Shown piece after piece: positions 41,850 through 51,199 of a DNA stretch of 64,000 bases; position 1 is the first letter of the stretch; the number at the start of each line of letters is the position of its first letter. The position numbers and the translations under genes are program-made. Location of the stretch: positions 614,139-678,138 of the forward strand of contig DFXM01000020.1 in assembly GCA_002381695.1 (NCBI GenBank). The letters are read 5' to 3'. The stretch comes from Clostridium sp. UBA4108. Lineage in GTDB: Bacteria > Bacillota > Clostridia > Clostridiales > Clostridiaceae. The notes under the pieces were generated by a model. It saw nothing but the letters and a program-made list of their open reading frames with translations, was not told the DNA's origin and ran no database searches.

Positions 41850-43379
41850 ATGAAAAGTTATGTACCGTATATTTCCATGAATAATATAAAAAAGATCTTT
41901 GGTAAAGTAGTGGCAAATAATAATGTGAATTTTAGTGTAAATGGAGGAGAGATACATACCTTACTTGGTGAGAATGGAGCTGGTAAGAGCACCTTGATAA
42001 ATATTTTGTCCGGTGTGTATAGCCCAGATAACGGAAGTATATCAATACATGGTAAACAGATGAATTTTACTTGTCCTAAGGATGCTATTAAAGCTGGAGT
42101 AGGAACTATATATCAACATTTTAAATTGGTAGAGGCTATGACTGCTAGGGAGAATATAACCCTTGGTTTTACAACAGGTATTTTTCATGGTAAGGATAAA
42201 GTAGAAGTAAAAATTAAAGATATATGCAAAAAAATAGGTCTTGAAGTTGATTTAAATAAATATGTAGGAGATATGTCAGTAGGAGAAAAGCAGAATTTAG
42301 AAATAGTAAAGGTACTTTATAGGGGAGCTGATATATTAATACTGGATGAACCTACAGCTGTGTTTACACCTCAAGAAACCAAAAAATTATTTGAAATAAT
42401 GAAGAAGATGAAAGAACATGGCTGTGCTATTATTTTCATATCTCATAAGATGGATGAAGTAATGGAAGTAAGTGATAGGATAACAGTGTTAAGAAAAGGA
42501 GAAGTTGTTAGAACAGTGGATAAGAAAAATACTAATCCAAAGGAACTTACTGAGCTTATGGCTGGACATTCAATAAATTTGGCTATAGAAAGAGCAGAAA
42601 TAGAATCAGGAAAAAATATGTTAGAAATAAGGAATTTAACTATATTAAACGAAGAAAAAGTAGAAGCCGTAAAAAATATTTCTTTTAATATTAGGTCTGG
42701 AGAAATTCTTGGAATTGCAGGTATAGCAGGATGTGGACAGAGGGAATTATGTGAGGCTATAGCTGGAATTCACCCTATAAAATCTGGAGATATAGTATTT
42801 GAAGGAGAAAGTTTAGTCGGGAAAAATCCTAAGGAGTTTATAAAGAAAGGAATATCTATGAGTTTTATTCCAGAGGATAGGTTGGGAATGGGATTAGTAG
42901 GATCCATGGATATGGTAGATAACCTTATATTAAAAAGTTACCATAATGAAAAGGGGCTATTTATTAATAGGAAACCAGTAGAAATAAAAGCTAAGGATAT
43001 TGTTAATACGCTAGAAATAAAAACTCCAGGAGTTCATTTTCCAATAAAATATTTGTCTGGGGGAAATATTCAGAAAATTCTATTAGGTAGAGAGTTGAGC
43101 TCACAACCTCGACTTCTTGTAATGGCTTATCCAGTTAGGGGACTTGATATCAATACTTGCTATACTATATATAATTTAATAAATGAAGAAAAGAAGAAAG
43201 GGACAGCTATTTTATTCGTTGGGGAAGATTTGGATGTACTTATGGAATTGTGCGATAGAATAATGGTAATGAGTGGAGGAACATCCACAGGAATACTTGA
43301 CAGTGCTGAAGTTACAAAAGATAAATTGGCACTTATGATGGTGGGGGAGAATATTCATAAGGTTAAGGGGGTGCTGTAG
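41850..43379 (+). CDS. Nucleoside ABC transporter ATPase (tandem ABC domains)
   Basis: A 509-residue YufO/RbsA-type protein with two ABC domains. The first has Walker A GENGAGKST, signature MSVGEKQ and Walker B LILDEPTAVFTPQE. The second has the reduced P-loop GIAGCGQRE, signature LSGGNIQK and a Walker B region reading LLVMAYPVRGLDI, where the more usual QPTRGLDVGA is altered. One weak second site is normal for this family. It energises nucleoside import with the neighbouring genes. It abuts the permease gene: stop at 43377-43379, ATG at 43380. Confidence 0.93.
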   Translation: MKSYVPYISMNNIKKIFGKVVANNNVNFSVNGGEIHTLLGENGAGKSTLINILSGVYSPDNGSISIHGKQMNFTCPKDAIKAGVGTIYQHFKLVEAMTARENITLGFTTGIFHGKDKVEVKIKDICKKIGLEVDLNKYVGDMSVGEKQNLEIVKVLYRGADILILDEPTAVFTPQETKKLFEIMKKMKEHGCAIIFISHKMDEVMEVSDRITVLRKGEVVRTVDKKNTNPKELTELMAGHSINLAIERAEIESGKNMLEIRNLTILNEEKVEAVKNISFNIRSGEILGIAGIAGCGQRELCEAIAGIHPIKSGDIVFEGESLVGKNPKEFIKKGISMSFIPEDRLGMGLVGSMDMVDNLILKSYHNEKGLFINRKPVEIKAKDIVNTLEIKTPGVHFPIKYLSGGNIQKILLGRELSSQPRLLVMAYPVRGLDINTCYTIYNLINEEKKKGTAILFVGEDLDVLMELCDRIMVMSGGTSTGILDSAEVTKDKLALMMVGENIHKVKGVL

Positions 43380-44486
43380 ATGATTAAATTTATTAAAAGA
43401 GGAGAAGTTAGTAAGAAGACTAATTTTATTGTAAGAATTATGGCTATAATCTTAGCATTAATAGTTGCAGGTATATTTATGGCAATACTAGGTCATAACC
43501 CCATAGAAGTTTATGGATACATGATTAAGGGCGCCTTTGGATCTCCTGGGAAAATAAGACAGACTATAATATTAGTAATCCCTCTTTTGATAACAGGGCT
43601 TGGGGTGTCAGTAGCATTTAAAATGCAGTATTGGAATATTGGAGGAGAAGGTCAGATATTAATGGGAGCCTTTGGGGCTGCTCTATTTGCTCTTAACTTT
43701 CCTAGCTTACCAATGCCCCTGTTATTAATTTTAATGATAATTTCAGGTGCTATATTTGGTGGATTATGGGCATTAATTTCAGGAGTATTAAAGGTGTATT
43801 TTAACACTAATGAAACCATAACCACCTTGATGTTAAATTATGTAGCACTAAAAATCATAACCTACTTACAATATGATGCATGGAAGGATAAACAAGCGCT
43901 TGGATTTCCTAAGATAGCAAACTTTCCGGATAATGCCATATTTCCATCAGTATTTAGAGTTCATATTGGATGGATAATAGCATTAGTGTTAGTGGTCATA
44001 TTCTATGTGTCTATGAAGCACAGTAAGATGGGATATGAGATATCTGTGTTAGGTGAAAGTAAAAACACTGCAAAATATGCAGGAATAAATATTAAGAAAA
44101 CTATACTTAAGGCAGTATTTATAAGTGGAGCAGTGTGTGGATTAACTGGGGTTATACAGTCATCTGCAGTTAGTAACACATTGTCTGTGGAAGTTACTGG
44201 TGGAATGGGGTACACAGCCATAATTGTGGCTTGGTTATCAAATCTTAGTGCTCTTATTATGCTTATAGTATCGGTATTATTTGCAGCTTTGCTAGAAGGA
44301 GGAGCTTATATCCAGACGGCATTTGGAATTCCCAATGCCGCAGCATCAGTAATGCAGGCATTGATATTGTTTTTTGTATTAGGCAGTGAATTCTTTGTAA
44401 AATATAAACTAGTCTTTGCAAATAAACTCACAAAGAGTAATTCTGGAAAAGCCAGCAAAATAGAAAGTAAGGATGAGGTGATATAA
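43380..44486 (+). CDS. Nucleoside ABC transporter permease (YufP-like)
   Basis: A 368-residue BPD_transp_2 family permease with about nine to ten helices. Markers include GHNPIEVYGYMIKGAFGS near the start, FKMQYWNIGGEGQILMGAFGA, TNETITTLMLNYVALKI and GESKNTAKYAGINIKKTILKAVFISGAVCGLTG. It forms the channel with the next gene. GTG-rich AAGGGGGTG precedes ATG. The last base of its stop codon is the first base of the next start (ATAATGG), so translation is coupled. Confidence 0.93.
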   Translation: MIKFIKRGEVSKKTNFIVRIMAIILALIVAGIFMAILGHNPIEVYGYMIKGAFGSPGKIRQTIILVIPLLITGLGVSVAFKMQYWNIGGEGQILMGAFGAALFALNFPSLPMPLLLILMIISGAIFGGLWALISGVLKVYFNTNETITTLMLNYVALKIITYLQYDAWKDKQALGFPKIANFPDNAIFPSVFRVHIGWIIALVLVVIFYVSMKHSKMGYEISVLGESKNTAKYAGINIKKTILKAVFISGAVCGLTGVIQSSAVSNTLSVEVTGGMGYTAIIVAWLSNLSALIMLIVSVLFAALLEGGAYIQTAFGIPNAAASVMQALILFFVLGSEFFVKYKLVFANKLTKSNSGKASKIESKDEVI

Positions 44487-45412
44487 TGGATTGGGTAGCA
44501 TTTTTTGCATCTGCAGTGGTAGCAGGAACACCATTACTATTTGCCACTTTAGGAGAGATAATAACTGAAAAATCAGGAAATTTAAATTTAGGTGTTGAAG
44601 GTATGATGCTCTTAGGGGCGGTTGCTGGATTCATCGCAGGCTTTAAAACTGGAAGTGCTACAATAGCCTTAATTTCAGCAATGGTAGCAGGAGGGCTTGG
44701 TGGAGTAGTATTTTCTTATTTAACAGTTTCATTAAGAGCAAATCAAGTAGTTACAGGATTAGCACTTACCATATTTGGAACAGGGATTTCAAGTCTTTGG
44801 GGAGTAACTGTAGTAGGACAGATAGTTCCAGAATCCATTAAGAAGATATTTACACCGACTAAGATACCAATTTTAGGTGATATACCTTTTATAGGAGAGA
44901 TATTCTTTAGACAAGATGCATTTATATACTTGTCTTACATTATAGCTATAGTGCTAGGAATATATTTACTGAGAACAAATAAGGGAAATAATTTAAAGGC
45001 AGTAGGTGAGAATCCATCAGCTGCTGATGTAGCAAGCATTAATGTTAAACTATATAGATATATTCATACTATATTAGGGGGAGCGTTATGTGGTCTTGGA
45101 GGAGCATATTTATCACTAGTTTATGTGCCTGCATGGCAAGAAAACATAACTGCAGGAAGAGGATGGATTGCAGTAGCATTAGTTATTTTTGCATCATGGA
45201 ATCCTTACAAGGCATTGCTAGGTGCCTATTTGTTTGGAGGACTGGATATTATAGGCTTTAGAGTTACTCAATCAATAATATCCCCATATTTTCTATCAAT
45301 GTTACCTTATGTGGTGACAATTATTGTATTGGCACTAGTATCTGCAAGGAAATCTAGAAAAAATGCACCTCCAAAATCTCTAGGAGTTGCTTATTTTAGG
45401 GAAGAACGATGA
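44486..45412 (+). CDS. Nucleoside ABC transporter permease (YufQ-like)
   Basis: A 308-residue second BPD_transp_2 permease. Markers include GTPLLFATLGEIITEKSGNLNLGVEGMMLLGA at the start, LTIFGTGISSLWG, and the conserved GENPSAADVASINVKLYRYIHTILGGALCGLGGAYLSL loop. Eight or nine helices. It completes the binding protein, ATPase, permease, permease order of BMP-type nucleoside importers. A terminator follows. Confidence 0.93.
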   Translation: MDWVAFFASAVVAGTPLLFATLGEIITEKSGNLNLGVEGMMLLGAVAGFIAGFKTGSATIALISAMVAGGLGGVVFSYLTVSLRANQVVTGLALTIFGTGISSLWGVTVVGQIVPESIKKIFTPTKIPILGDIPFIGEIFFRQDAFIYLSYIIAIVLGIYLLRTNKGNNLKAVGENPSAADVASINVKLYRYIHTILGGALCGLGGAYLSLVYVPAWQENITAGRGWIAVALVIFASWNPYKALLGAYLFGGLDIIGFRVTQSIISPYFLSMLPYVVTIIVLALVSARKSRKNAPPKSLGVAYFREER

Positions 45413-45442
45413 TAACAAATCAATTTATATAATAGATAGTGA

Positions 45443-45493
45443 GAACTTAAATATTATTTTTCTGAAAAAAGTAATATTTAAGTTCTTTTTTTA
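45443..45493 (+). terminator. Terminator of the nucleoside importer operon
   Basis: GAACTTAAATATTA (45443-45456) pairs perfectly with 45472-45485, followed by eight T. A member of the CTTAAATA stem group. Confidence 0.9.
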
Positions 45494-45566
45494 AAAAAAT
45501 ATATGAAGATATACACAATATAAGAGTTTTATTTATAATTTTATGAAAATAAAAGTATAAAAATGT

Positions 45567-45595
45567 TTGACTTCGACAAAAAATGCTGTTAAAAT
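45567..45595 (+). promoter_or_regulatory. Promoter of the Pot-like/adenine deaminase operon
   Basis: TTGACT (45567-45572) and TAAAAT (45590-45595) with a 17-nt spacer, about 80 nt before the first start codon. Confidence 0.8.
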
Positions 45596-45599
45596 AAAC

Positions 45600-45635
45600 A
45601 CGAACTATAAAAAAACTACATAATACAATGTTCGT
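45600..45635. promoter_or_regulatory. PurR-box-like inverted pair
   Basis: ACGAAC (45600-45605) and GTTCGT (45630-45635) form an inverted pair separated by 24 nt, overlapping the expected transcription start. Extended boxes read AAACACGAACTAT and, on the other strand, AATTACGAACATT. They resemble the Bacillus PurR consensus AWWWCCGAACWWT, with the first C of CCGAAC replaced by A in both; box spacing is close to the known arrangement. Confidence 0.55.
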
Positions 45636-45677
45636 AATTATATTAAATACATCAGTTTTGTAGAGGAGTTAATGACT

Positions 45678-46505
45678 ATGAAAAAGAAATGGGCTTATAT
45701 ATTATTTATACCATGCTTGGTATTGGTTCTATATTTTTTAATAGTACCGCTTTTAAGCACTATAATTCCAACTTTTAGTGTAGACGGAAGTTTTAGTTTG
45801 AAAAATTATATGGATTTCTTTAAGGATGAATACATGGTAAAAATATTCATAAGAACCTTAAAGGTTTCGCTAATAGCCTCCTTAATTTCTATGATTATTG
45901 GGGTACCCACAGCTTATTTTATATCAAGGACATCGAAAAAACTTAGAGGTCTATTGATGGCAATGACTATATTTCCAATATTGACAAATTCAGTAGTTCG
46001 TTCTTTTGCTTGGATGAGTATATTAGGAAAAACAGGAGTCGTAAATAGCTTACTTATGAAGTTAAACATAATTAAAGAACCCCTGTCTCTTTTATATACA
46101 GAAGGAGCAATAATAGTTGGAACTATATATATATTTTTGCCATTAATGATAACTTCACTTGTAGGAGTTATGGAGAACATAGATAAGGATCTATTAGAAG
46201 CTGCGGAAAGCTTAGGAGCTAATAGATTCAAAGCTTTCTTAAAAGTAGTATTTCCTCTAAGTGTACCTGGGTTAATAGTTGGAACAGTACTTGTGTTTAC
46301 AGGTTCATTAACAGCATATACAACACCTCAATTATTAGGTGGAAATAAAAATACTGTATTAGCGACGCTTATATATCAGAAGACTATGACTCTAGGCGAC
46401 TGGCAAGGTGCAGCAGTAGTAGCAAGTATAATGATTGTGACTACATTGCTGGTTATAAAAGGAATAAACTATCTTGCAGGAAAGCTAGATAAGAGAGGTG
46501 TGTAA
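45678..46505 (+). CDS. Pot-like ABC transporter permease (PotB type)
   Basis: A 275-residue BPD_transp_1 permease with six helices and the EAA loop EAAESLGANRFKAFLKVVFPLSVPG (about residues 175-200). It is of the spermidine/putrescine PotB type. An ATG at 45672 is 3 nt from GAGGAG (45663-45668); ATG 45678, 9 nt away, is preferred. First gene of a run through adenine deaminase and an amidohydrolase. The family name would suggest polyamines, but operon content and a PurR-like box point to a purine-related substrate. Confidence 0.88.
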   Translation: MKKKWAYILFIPCLVLVLYFLIVPLLSTIIPTFSVDGSFSLKNYMDFFKDEYMVKIFIRTLKVSLIASLISMIIGVPTAYFISRTSKKLRGLLMAMTIFPILTNSVVRSFAWMSILGKTGVVNSLLMKLNIIKEPLSLLYTEGAIIVGTIYIFLPLMITSLVGVMENIDKDLLEAAESLGANRFKAFLKVVFPLSVPGLIVGTVLVFTGSLTAYTTPQLLGGNKNTVLATLIYQKTMTLGDWQGAAVVASIMIVTTLLVIKGINYLAGKLDKRGV

Positions 46506-46506
46506 G

Positions 46507-47289
46507 ATGAAAAAGAATAAGATGTTAACATTGTTTGTGTTTTTAGTATATACATTTTTATTTGCTCCACTTATTATCATAACTTTGACAAGTATAGGAA
46601 CAGAAAGTTATATAGCGTTCCCACCTAAAGGCTTTAGTTTACAATGGTTTATAAATATTTTTAAATCAAAGTCCTTTATGCAGACAATGGGAACAAGTTT
46701 TCTGATTTCTATAGTAGCTACATTGACAGCATTAGTTATTGGAGTACCAGTAGCTTATGGATTAAGTAGAATGAATTTTAAGGGAAAGGGAGCACTTAAA
46801 AGTTTCTTTTTTTCACCACTTATAATACCAGGAATAGTAGTTGGATTTTCACTATTTCAATTTTTAGTAGCAAAGTTACAACTGTCTATATATATGAGCT
46901 TATTCATAGGACATACCTTGGTAATTATACCTTATATAATTAGAGTTATTGGATCTAGTTTAGAAGTCTTTGATTACTCTATTGAGGAGGCGGCCATGAG
47001 TTTAGGATGTACAAAATTTATGACATTCTTTAGAGTGGTTATGCCGAATATAACCTCAGGAATAATAGCAGCATTTATGTTAGCATTTATAAATTCCTTT
47101 AATAATGTACCTGTATCTATATTTTTGACAGGTCCAGGGGTTAGTACTTTACCAATAACTATGATGAGCTATGTAGAATACAATTATGATCCTACAGTTT
47201 CAGCTCTATCAGTTTTATTGATGTTAATAACTATAGGAATCATGTTTATAGTAGAAAAAACCTTAGGCTTAAGCAATTTTTCAGCTTAA
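46507..47289 (+). CDS. Pot-like ABC transporter permease (PotC type)
   Basis: A 260-residue partner permease: FLFAPLIIITLTSIG near the start, FPPKGFSLQWFINIF (the PotC hallmark after helix 1), and EAA loop EEAAMSLGCTKFMTFFRVVMPNITSG. A GTG at 46498 lies within the upstream gene; AGAGAGGTG is positioned for the ATG at 46507, 1 nt after the potB-like stop. Six helices. It pairs with the preceding permease. Confidence 0.88.
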   Translation: MKKNKMLTLFVFLVYTFLFAPLIIITLTSIGTESYIAFPPKGFSLQWFINIFKSKSFMQTMGTSFLISIVATLTALVIGVPVAYGLSRMNFKGKGALKSFFFSPLIIPGIVVGFSLFQFLVAKLQLSIYMSLFIGHTLVIIPYIIRVIGSSLEVFDYSIEEAAMSLGCTKFMTFFRVVMPNITSGIIAAFMLAFINSFNNVPVSIFLTGPGVSTLPITMMSYVEYNYDPTVSALSVLLMLITIGIMFIVEKTLGLSNFSA

Positions 47290-47308
47290 ATATTGGAGGA
47301 GTAAGCAT

Positions 47309-48340
47309 ATGGATTTAATTAACTTAAAAGATATAACAGTATCCTATGATGGAAAGACAAATATTCTAGAAAACTTGAATTTAAAGATAAAGAAAGGGGA
47401 GTTAGTATCTCTTTTAGGACCAAGTGGATGTGGTAAGACTACAACACTTAGAGTTGTAGCAGGCTTTATTGAGCCGGTTAAGGGAAGTTTTATGTTACAG
47501 GATAAAGACTATACTAATATTCCAGTGCATAATAGAAACTTTGGATTAGTATTTCAAAGTTATGCATTATTTCCACACTTAAACGTTGAAGAAAATGTGG
47601 CCTTTGGATTAAAGATGAAAAAGTTGCCTAAAGAAGAAATTAAGGAAAAAGTGAAGGAAATAATAAAACTTGTAGATATGGAGCATTTAGCTAAAAGATA
47701 TCCAAAGGAGCTGTCAGGAGGACAAAGACAAAGGGTTGCTATCGCAAGAGCTTTAGTTATAGAACCAAGTTTATTGCTACTAGATGAGCCGCTAAGCAAT
47801 TTAGATGCTAAGTTAAGACTTAAAATGAGGGTAGAAATTAGAAAACTTCAACAGGAATTGGGGATAACCACATTATTCGTAACCCATGACCAAGAGGAAT
47901 GTTTTTCTATATCCGATAGAGTTGCAGTAATGAATAGTGGATTAATAGAGCAGTTTGATACTCCAGAGAATATATATTCAAATCCAGCTACAGAGTTTGT
48001 GGCAAGATTCGTAGGGTTTGAAAACTTCATAGATTTAGAAATGGTTTCCGAAGGACTATATAAGACTTCATCAGGTCATAAATTTAAGGTGAGCAATGGC
48101 GGAAAAAATGGTTCAATTAAGGGAACTATAAGACCAGAAGATATTAAAATAGTTGAAGAGAAGATTGATAATCTTATAGAAGGTAGAGTTGAAATAAGAA
48201 CATTCTTAGGTAAATCTTATCAATATAACGTAACTACAGATATTGGAACTTTAATCGTTAATAGTGAAAATGATGTAATTTACAATCAAGGAGATACAAT
48301 TAAACTTCACTTACCAGAAAATAAAATGGTATTAGTATAA
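47309..48340 (+). CDS. Pot-like ABC transporter ATPase (PotA type)
   Basis: A 343-residue ATPase: Walker A GPSGCGKTT, Q-loop VFQSYALFPHL, signature LSGGQRQR, Walker B LLLDEPLSNLDAKLR, switch His in VTHDQEE. The TOBE regulatory domain lies at about residues 260-340 (GTIRPEDIKIVEE). This is the PotA/CysA/FbpC layout. TTGGAGGAG precedes ATG, 19 nt after the permease gene. Confidence 0.93.
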   Translation: MDLINLKDITVSYDGKTNILENLNLKIKKGELVSLLGPSGCGKTTTLRVVAGFIEPVKGSFMLQDKDYTNIPVHNRNFGLVFQSYALFPHLNVEENVAFGLKMKKLPKEEIKEKVKEIIKLVDMEHLAKRYPKELSGGQRQRVAIARALVIEPSLLLLDEPLSNLDAKLRLKMRVEIRKLQQELGITTLFVTHDQEECFSISDRVAVMNSGLIEQFDTPENIYSNPATEFVARFVGFENFIDLEMVSEGLYKTSSGHKFKVSNGGKNGSIKGTIRPEDIKIVEEKIDNLIEGRVEIRTFLGKSYQYNVTTDIGTLIVNSENDVIYNQGDTIKLHLPENKMVLV

Positions 48341-48373
48341 AAATAATTTAAGGTGAAAGAGGGGAAATAATTT

Positions 48374-49429
48374 ATGTTAAAAAAATCGTTAGCTATAACA
48401 TTAGCACTAGCACTATCAGTAGTAGGATTAGTAGGATGTGGGTCAAAAGATGAAGGTTCTAAAGGTGGAGAAAAAAAGGAACTTGTAATTTCTACTTTTG
48501 GATTAAATGAAGATAAGATGTGGGAGAATTTATTTACACCTTTTGAAAAAGAACATGGTGTGAAAATTGTTTTAGAAACTGGAAATAACTCAGAGAGATT
48601 AACTAAACTTAAAAATAACCCTAATTCTAATGTAGATATTATTTGTTTAGCTGAATCTTTTTCACAAGAGGGAATAGATGGAGGGCTTTTTGAAAAACTG
48701 GATTATAGTAAAATAACTAATGCAGAAAAATTAAATATAAAAGCTCAAGAAACTGTAAAAGCAGGATTTGGTCCAGCACAAGCACAAAACAGTATAGGAT
48801 TGGTAGTGAATTCAGCAGCAGGTATAGAGGTAAATTCATGGGAAGATCTATGGAAGCCTGAATTAAAAGGTAAAATAGCTATACCAGATATAACTACTAC
48901 TAATGGACCAGCTATGGTATATATGGCTGCAGTAAAAGCAGGAGTGGATGTTAGCACTGACAAAGGAGAAGCTGCATTTAAAGAATTAGAAGCATTAAAG
49001 CCAAATGTAGTTAAAACTTATTCGAAGTCATCAGATTTAGCTAACATGTTCGCAAGTGGAGAAATTGTAGCAGCAGTAGCAGCAGATTTTGCTTATGGAA
49101 ACATAGTAAAAGCAAGCCCAGATGTTAAATATATTATACCTGAATCTGGAACTTACTTAAACTTTAATACTCTTAACATAAATAAAAATTCTAAAAATAA
49201 AGACATGGCTTATGAGTTTATAAACTATGTATTAAGCACAGAAAGTCAAACAAGAACAGCTAAAGGTTATTCAGAGTCTCCAGTAAATGGTGAGGTTAAA
49301 CTTAATGAAGAAGAAGCTAAAAATTTAACATATGGACCAATGGTAGATAATGCAAAAACTATAGATTTTAGTGTTGTTAATCCATTAATGCCTGAATGGA
49401 TTGATAAGTGGAATAGAATGATGAATTAA
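48374..49429 (+). CDS. Pot-like substrate-binding lipoprotein
   Basis: A 351-residue lipoprotein; the signal peptide ends in LVGC (Cys about residue 22). The mature protein belongs to the PotD-like extracellular binding group (LVISTFGLNEDKMWENLFTPFEKEHGVKIVLETG, WEDLWKPELKGKIAIPDI, AYEFINYVLSTESQ). The acidic residues that grip polyamines in PotD cannot be verified by eye. Given adenine deaminase directly downstream, a nucleobase or related ligand is an alternative. Last of the four transporter genes, 26 nt before ade. Confidence 0.88.
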   Translation: MLKKSLAITLALALSVVGLVGCGSKDEGSKGGEKKELVISTFGLNEDKMWENLFTPFEKEHGVKIVLETGNNSERLTKLKNNPNSNVDIICLAESFSQEGIDGGLFEKLDYSKITNAEKLNIKAQETVKAGFGPAQAQNSIGLVVNSAAGIEVNSWEDLWKPELKGKIAIPDITTTNGPAMVYMAAVKAGVDVSTDKGEAAFKELEALKPNVVKTYSKSSDLANMFASGEIVAAVAADFAYGNIVKASPDVKYIIPESGTYLNFNTLNINKNSKNKDMAYEFINYVLSTESQTRTAKGYSESPVNGEVKLNEEEAKNLTYGPMVDNAKTIDFSVVNPLMPEWIDKWNRMMN

Positions 49430-49455
49430 ATTTTTAGGAATAGGTTAGGTGAGTC

Positions 49456-51165
49456 ATGGTAGTTGATTATATTATAAAAAACATTTATGTGTATAATAGT
49501 TACTTCAAGAAATTTATTCAGGGTGATGTAGCTATTAAGGATCATAGGTTTGTATATATAGGTCAGGAATATGAAGATAAGCTATTTCCTAAAAAGGTTT
49601 TAGAGGGAAATGGACAATATATGGTTCCAGGACTTATAGACATTCATATGCATATAGAAAGTTCCATGACTACTCCAAGTGAATTCTCAAAATGGGCTAT
49701 AAAACATGGGGTCACCACAGTTGTGGCTGATCCCCATGAAATAGCTAATGTGTTTGGAGTGGAAGGCATAAGAGAATTTTTAAAAAATGATGAAAAACTG
49801 GATATTTTCTATGGTATACCAAGCTCAGTACCATCAACATCGCAGAACCTTGAAACTACAGGAGGAACTATAAGTGATGATGAGGTAAGTGAGCTTTTGT
49901 GTTATGAGAAGATATTATGTCTTGGAGAAGTCATGAATTTCAAAGATTTAATTGAAGATGAGCATTCACAAATCAATAGGATAATTAAGAACGTAGGAAG
50001 AAAAAAAAGAAATTTTCCGCTAGAAGGACATTGTCCTAAAATAGCAGGAGTAGATTTATCCTTATATATTTACAGAGGAGTAGATGGAGATCATACTCAA
50101 CAGAATGTAGAATCTATAAAAGAAAAAATTTTCAATGGAATGTTTATGGAAATACAGCATAAATCTATGAGTAAAGAAAATATGGATTTTTTAATAGAAA
50201 ATAGCTTATATGAGCATTTTTGTTTAGTAACAGACGATGTTATGGCTGATAAACTGATGGAAGGTCATCTAAATTTATTACTTAAAAAAGCTGTAGCAAT
50301 GGGAATGAAAATAGAAGATGCTATTTATGTTTCTACATTTACTCCAGCTAGAAGGATGGGACTTTTAGATAGGGGAGCTATAGCTCCAGGAAAGATGGCA
50401 GATTTTATTCTAATAGATGACATAAGAGACTTTTCAATAGATTCAGTATATAAAAATGGACAGTGTGTATATGAAGCAAAAAGTGGATGGAAAGATGAAT
50501 ATTTTAATAATGACACTACTTTTCCAGATAGTTTTTTTAATAGTATAAAACTAGAGTCAATTACTGAGGAGCAACTAAAGCTTAATTATAAAACAAATGA
50601 GAAGAATGTTTTATGCAGAACTATGGAAGTATGTAATAATACAACCTTTACTAAAGAAGGGGAAATAAGCTTAGAAGTGGTAGAAGATGAGGTCCAGTGG
50701 CAGAAAGAAGAGTGTGCACTTATAGCTGTATTTGAACGCTATGGGAAAAATAAGGGAAGGGCGTTTGGATTAGTTACAGGAGATATAATAGCTAAAGGGG
50801 CAATAGCTACTACCTGGTCCCACGATCATCATAATTTAATGGTTATGGGTAAAAATATTAAGGACATGGTTTTGGCAGCAAATAAGATTATAGAAATGCA
50901 GGGTGGATATGCAGTAAGTAATAATGGAGAAATAATAGCTTCAGTGCCACTATCTATTGGAGGCATAGTGAGTAATAAACCTATAGAAGAACTAGGAAGT
51001 AGTTTAAAAAAGGTAAGAGAAGCAATGAAGACATTAGGATATAATCATAATAATGAAATTATGTCCTTTAGTACATTATCATTACCCGTGAGTCCTGAAT
51101 TAAAAATAACAGATGTGGGTTTGATAGATGTTAGAAAGCAGAAAATTGTTTCGTTATTTAAATAA
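49456..51165 (+). CDS. ade: Adenine deaminase
   Basis: Converts adenine to hypoxanthine and ammonia for purine salvage or catabolism. The 569-residue amidohydrolase matches the AdeC family: GLIDIHMHIESSMTTPSEF carries the metal-binding His-x-His, then VVADPHEIANVFG, EGHCPKIAG, TDDVMADKLMEGHLNLL and the C-terminal TTWSHDHHNLMVMG typical of Ade. GGTGAG is a weak RBS before ATG. It lies between a transporter and a second deaminase gene. Confidence 0.96.
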   Translation: MVVDYIIKNIYVYNSYFKKFIQGDVAIKDHRFVYIGQEYEDKLFPKKVLEGNGQYMVPGLIDIHMHIESSMTTPSEFSKWAIKHGVTTVVADPHEIANVFGVEGIREFLKNDEKLDIFYGIPSSVPSTSQNLETTGGTISDDEVSELLCYEKILCLGEVMNFKDLIEDEHSQINRIIKNVGRKKRNFPLEGHCPKIAGVDLSLYIYRGVDGDHTQQNVESIKEKIFNGMFMEIQHKSMSKENMDFLIENSLYEHFCLVTDDVMADKLMEGHLNLLLKKAVAMGMKIEDAIYVSTFTPARRMGLLDRGAIAPGKMADFILIDDIRDFSIDSVYKNGQCVYEAKSGWKDEYFNNDTTFPDSFFNSIKLESITEEQLKLNYKTNEKNVLCRTMEVCNNTTFTKEGEISLEVVEDEVQWQKEECALIAVFERYGKNKGRAFGLVTGDIIAKGAIATTWSHDHHNLMVMGKNIKDMVLAANKIIEMQGGYAVSNNGEIIASVPLSIGGIVSNKPIEELGSSLKKVREAMKTLGYNHNNEIMSFSTLSLPVSPELKITDVGLIDVRKQKIVSLFK

Positions 51166-51199
51166 GTCATATTCACTTAGGAAGTGTAGGTGAAAGTAA

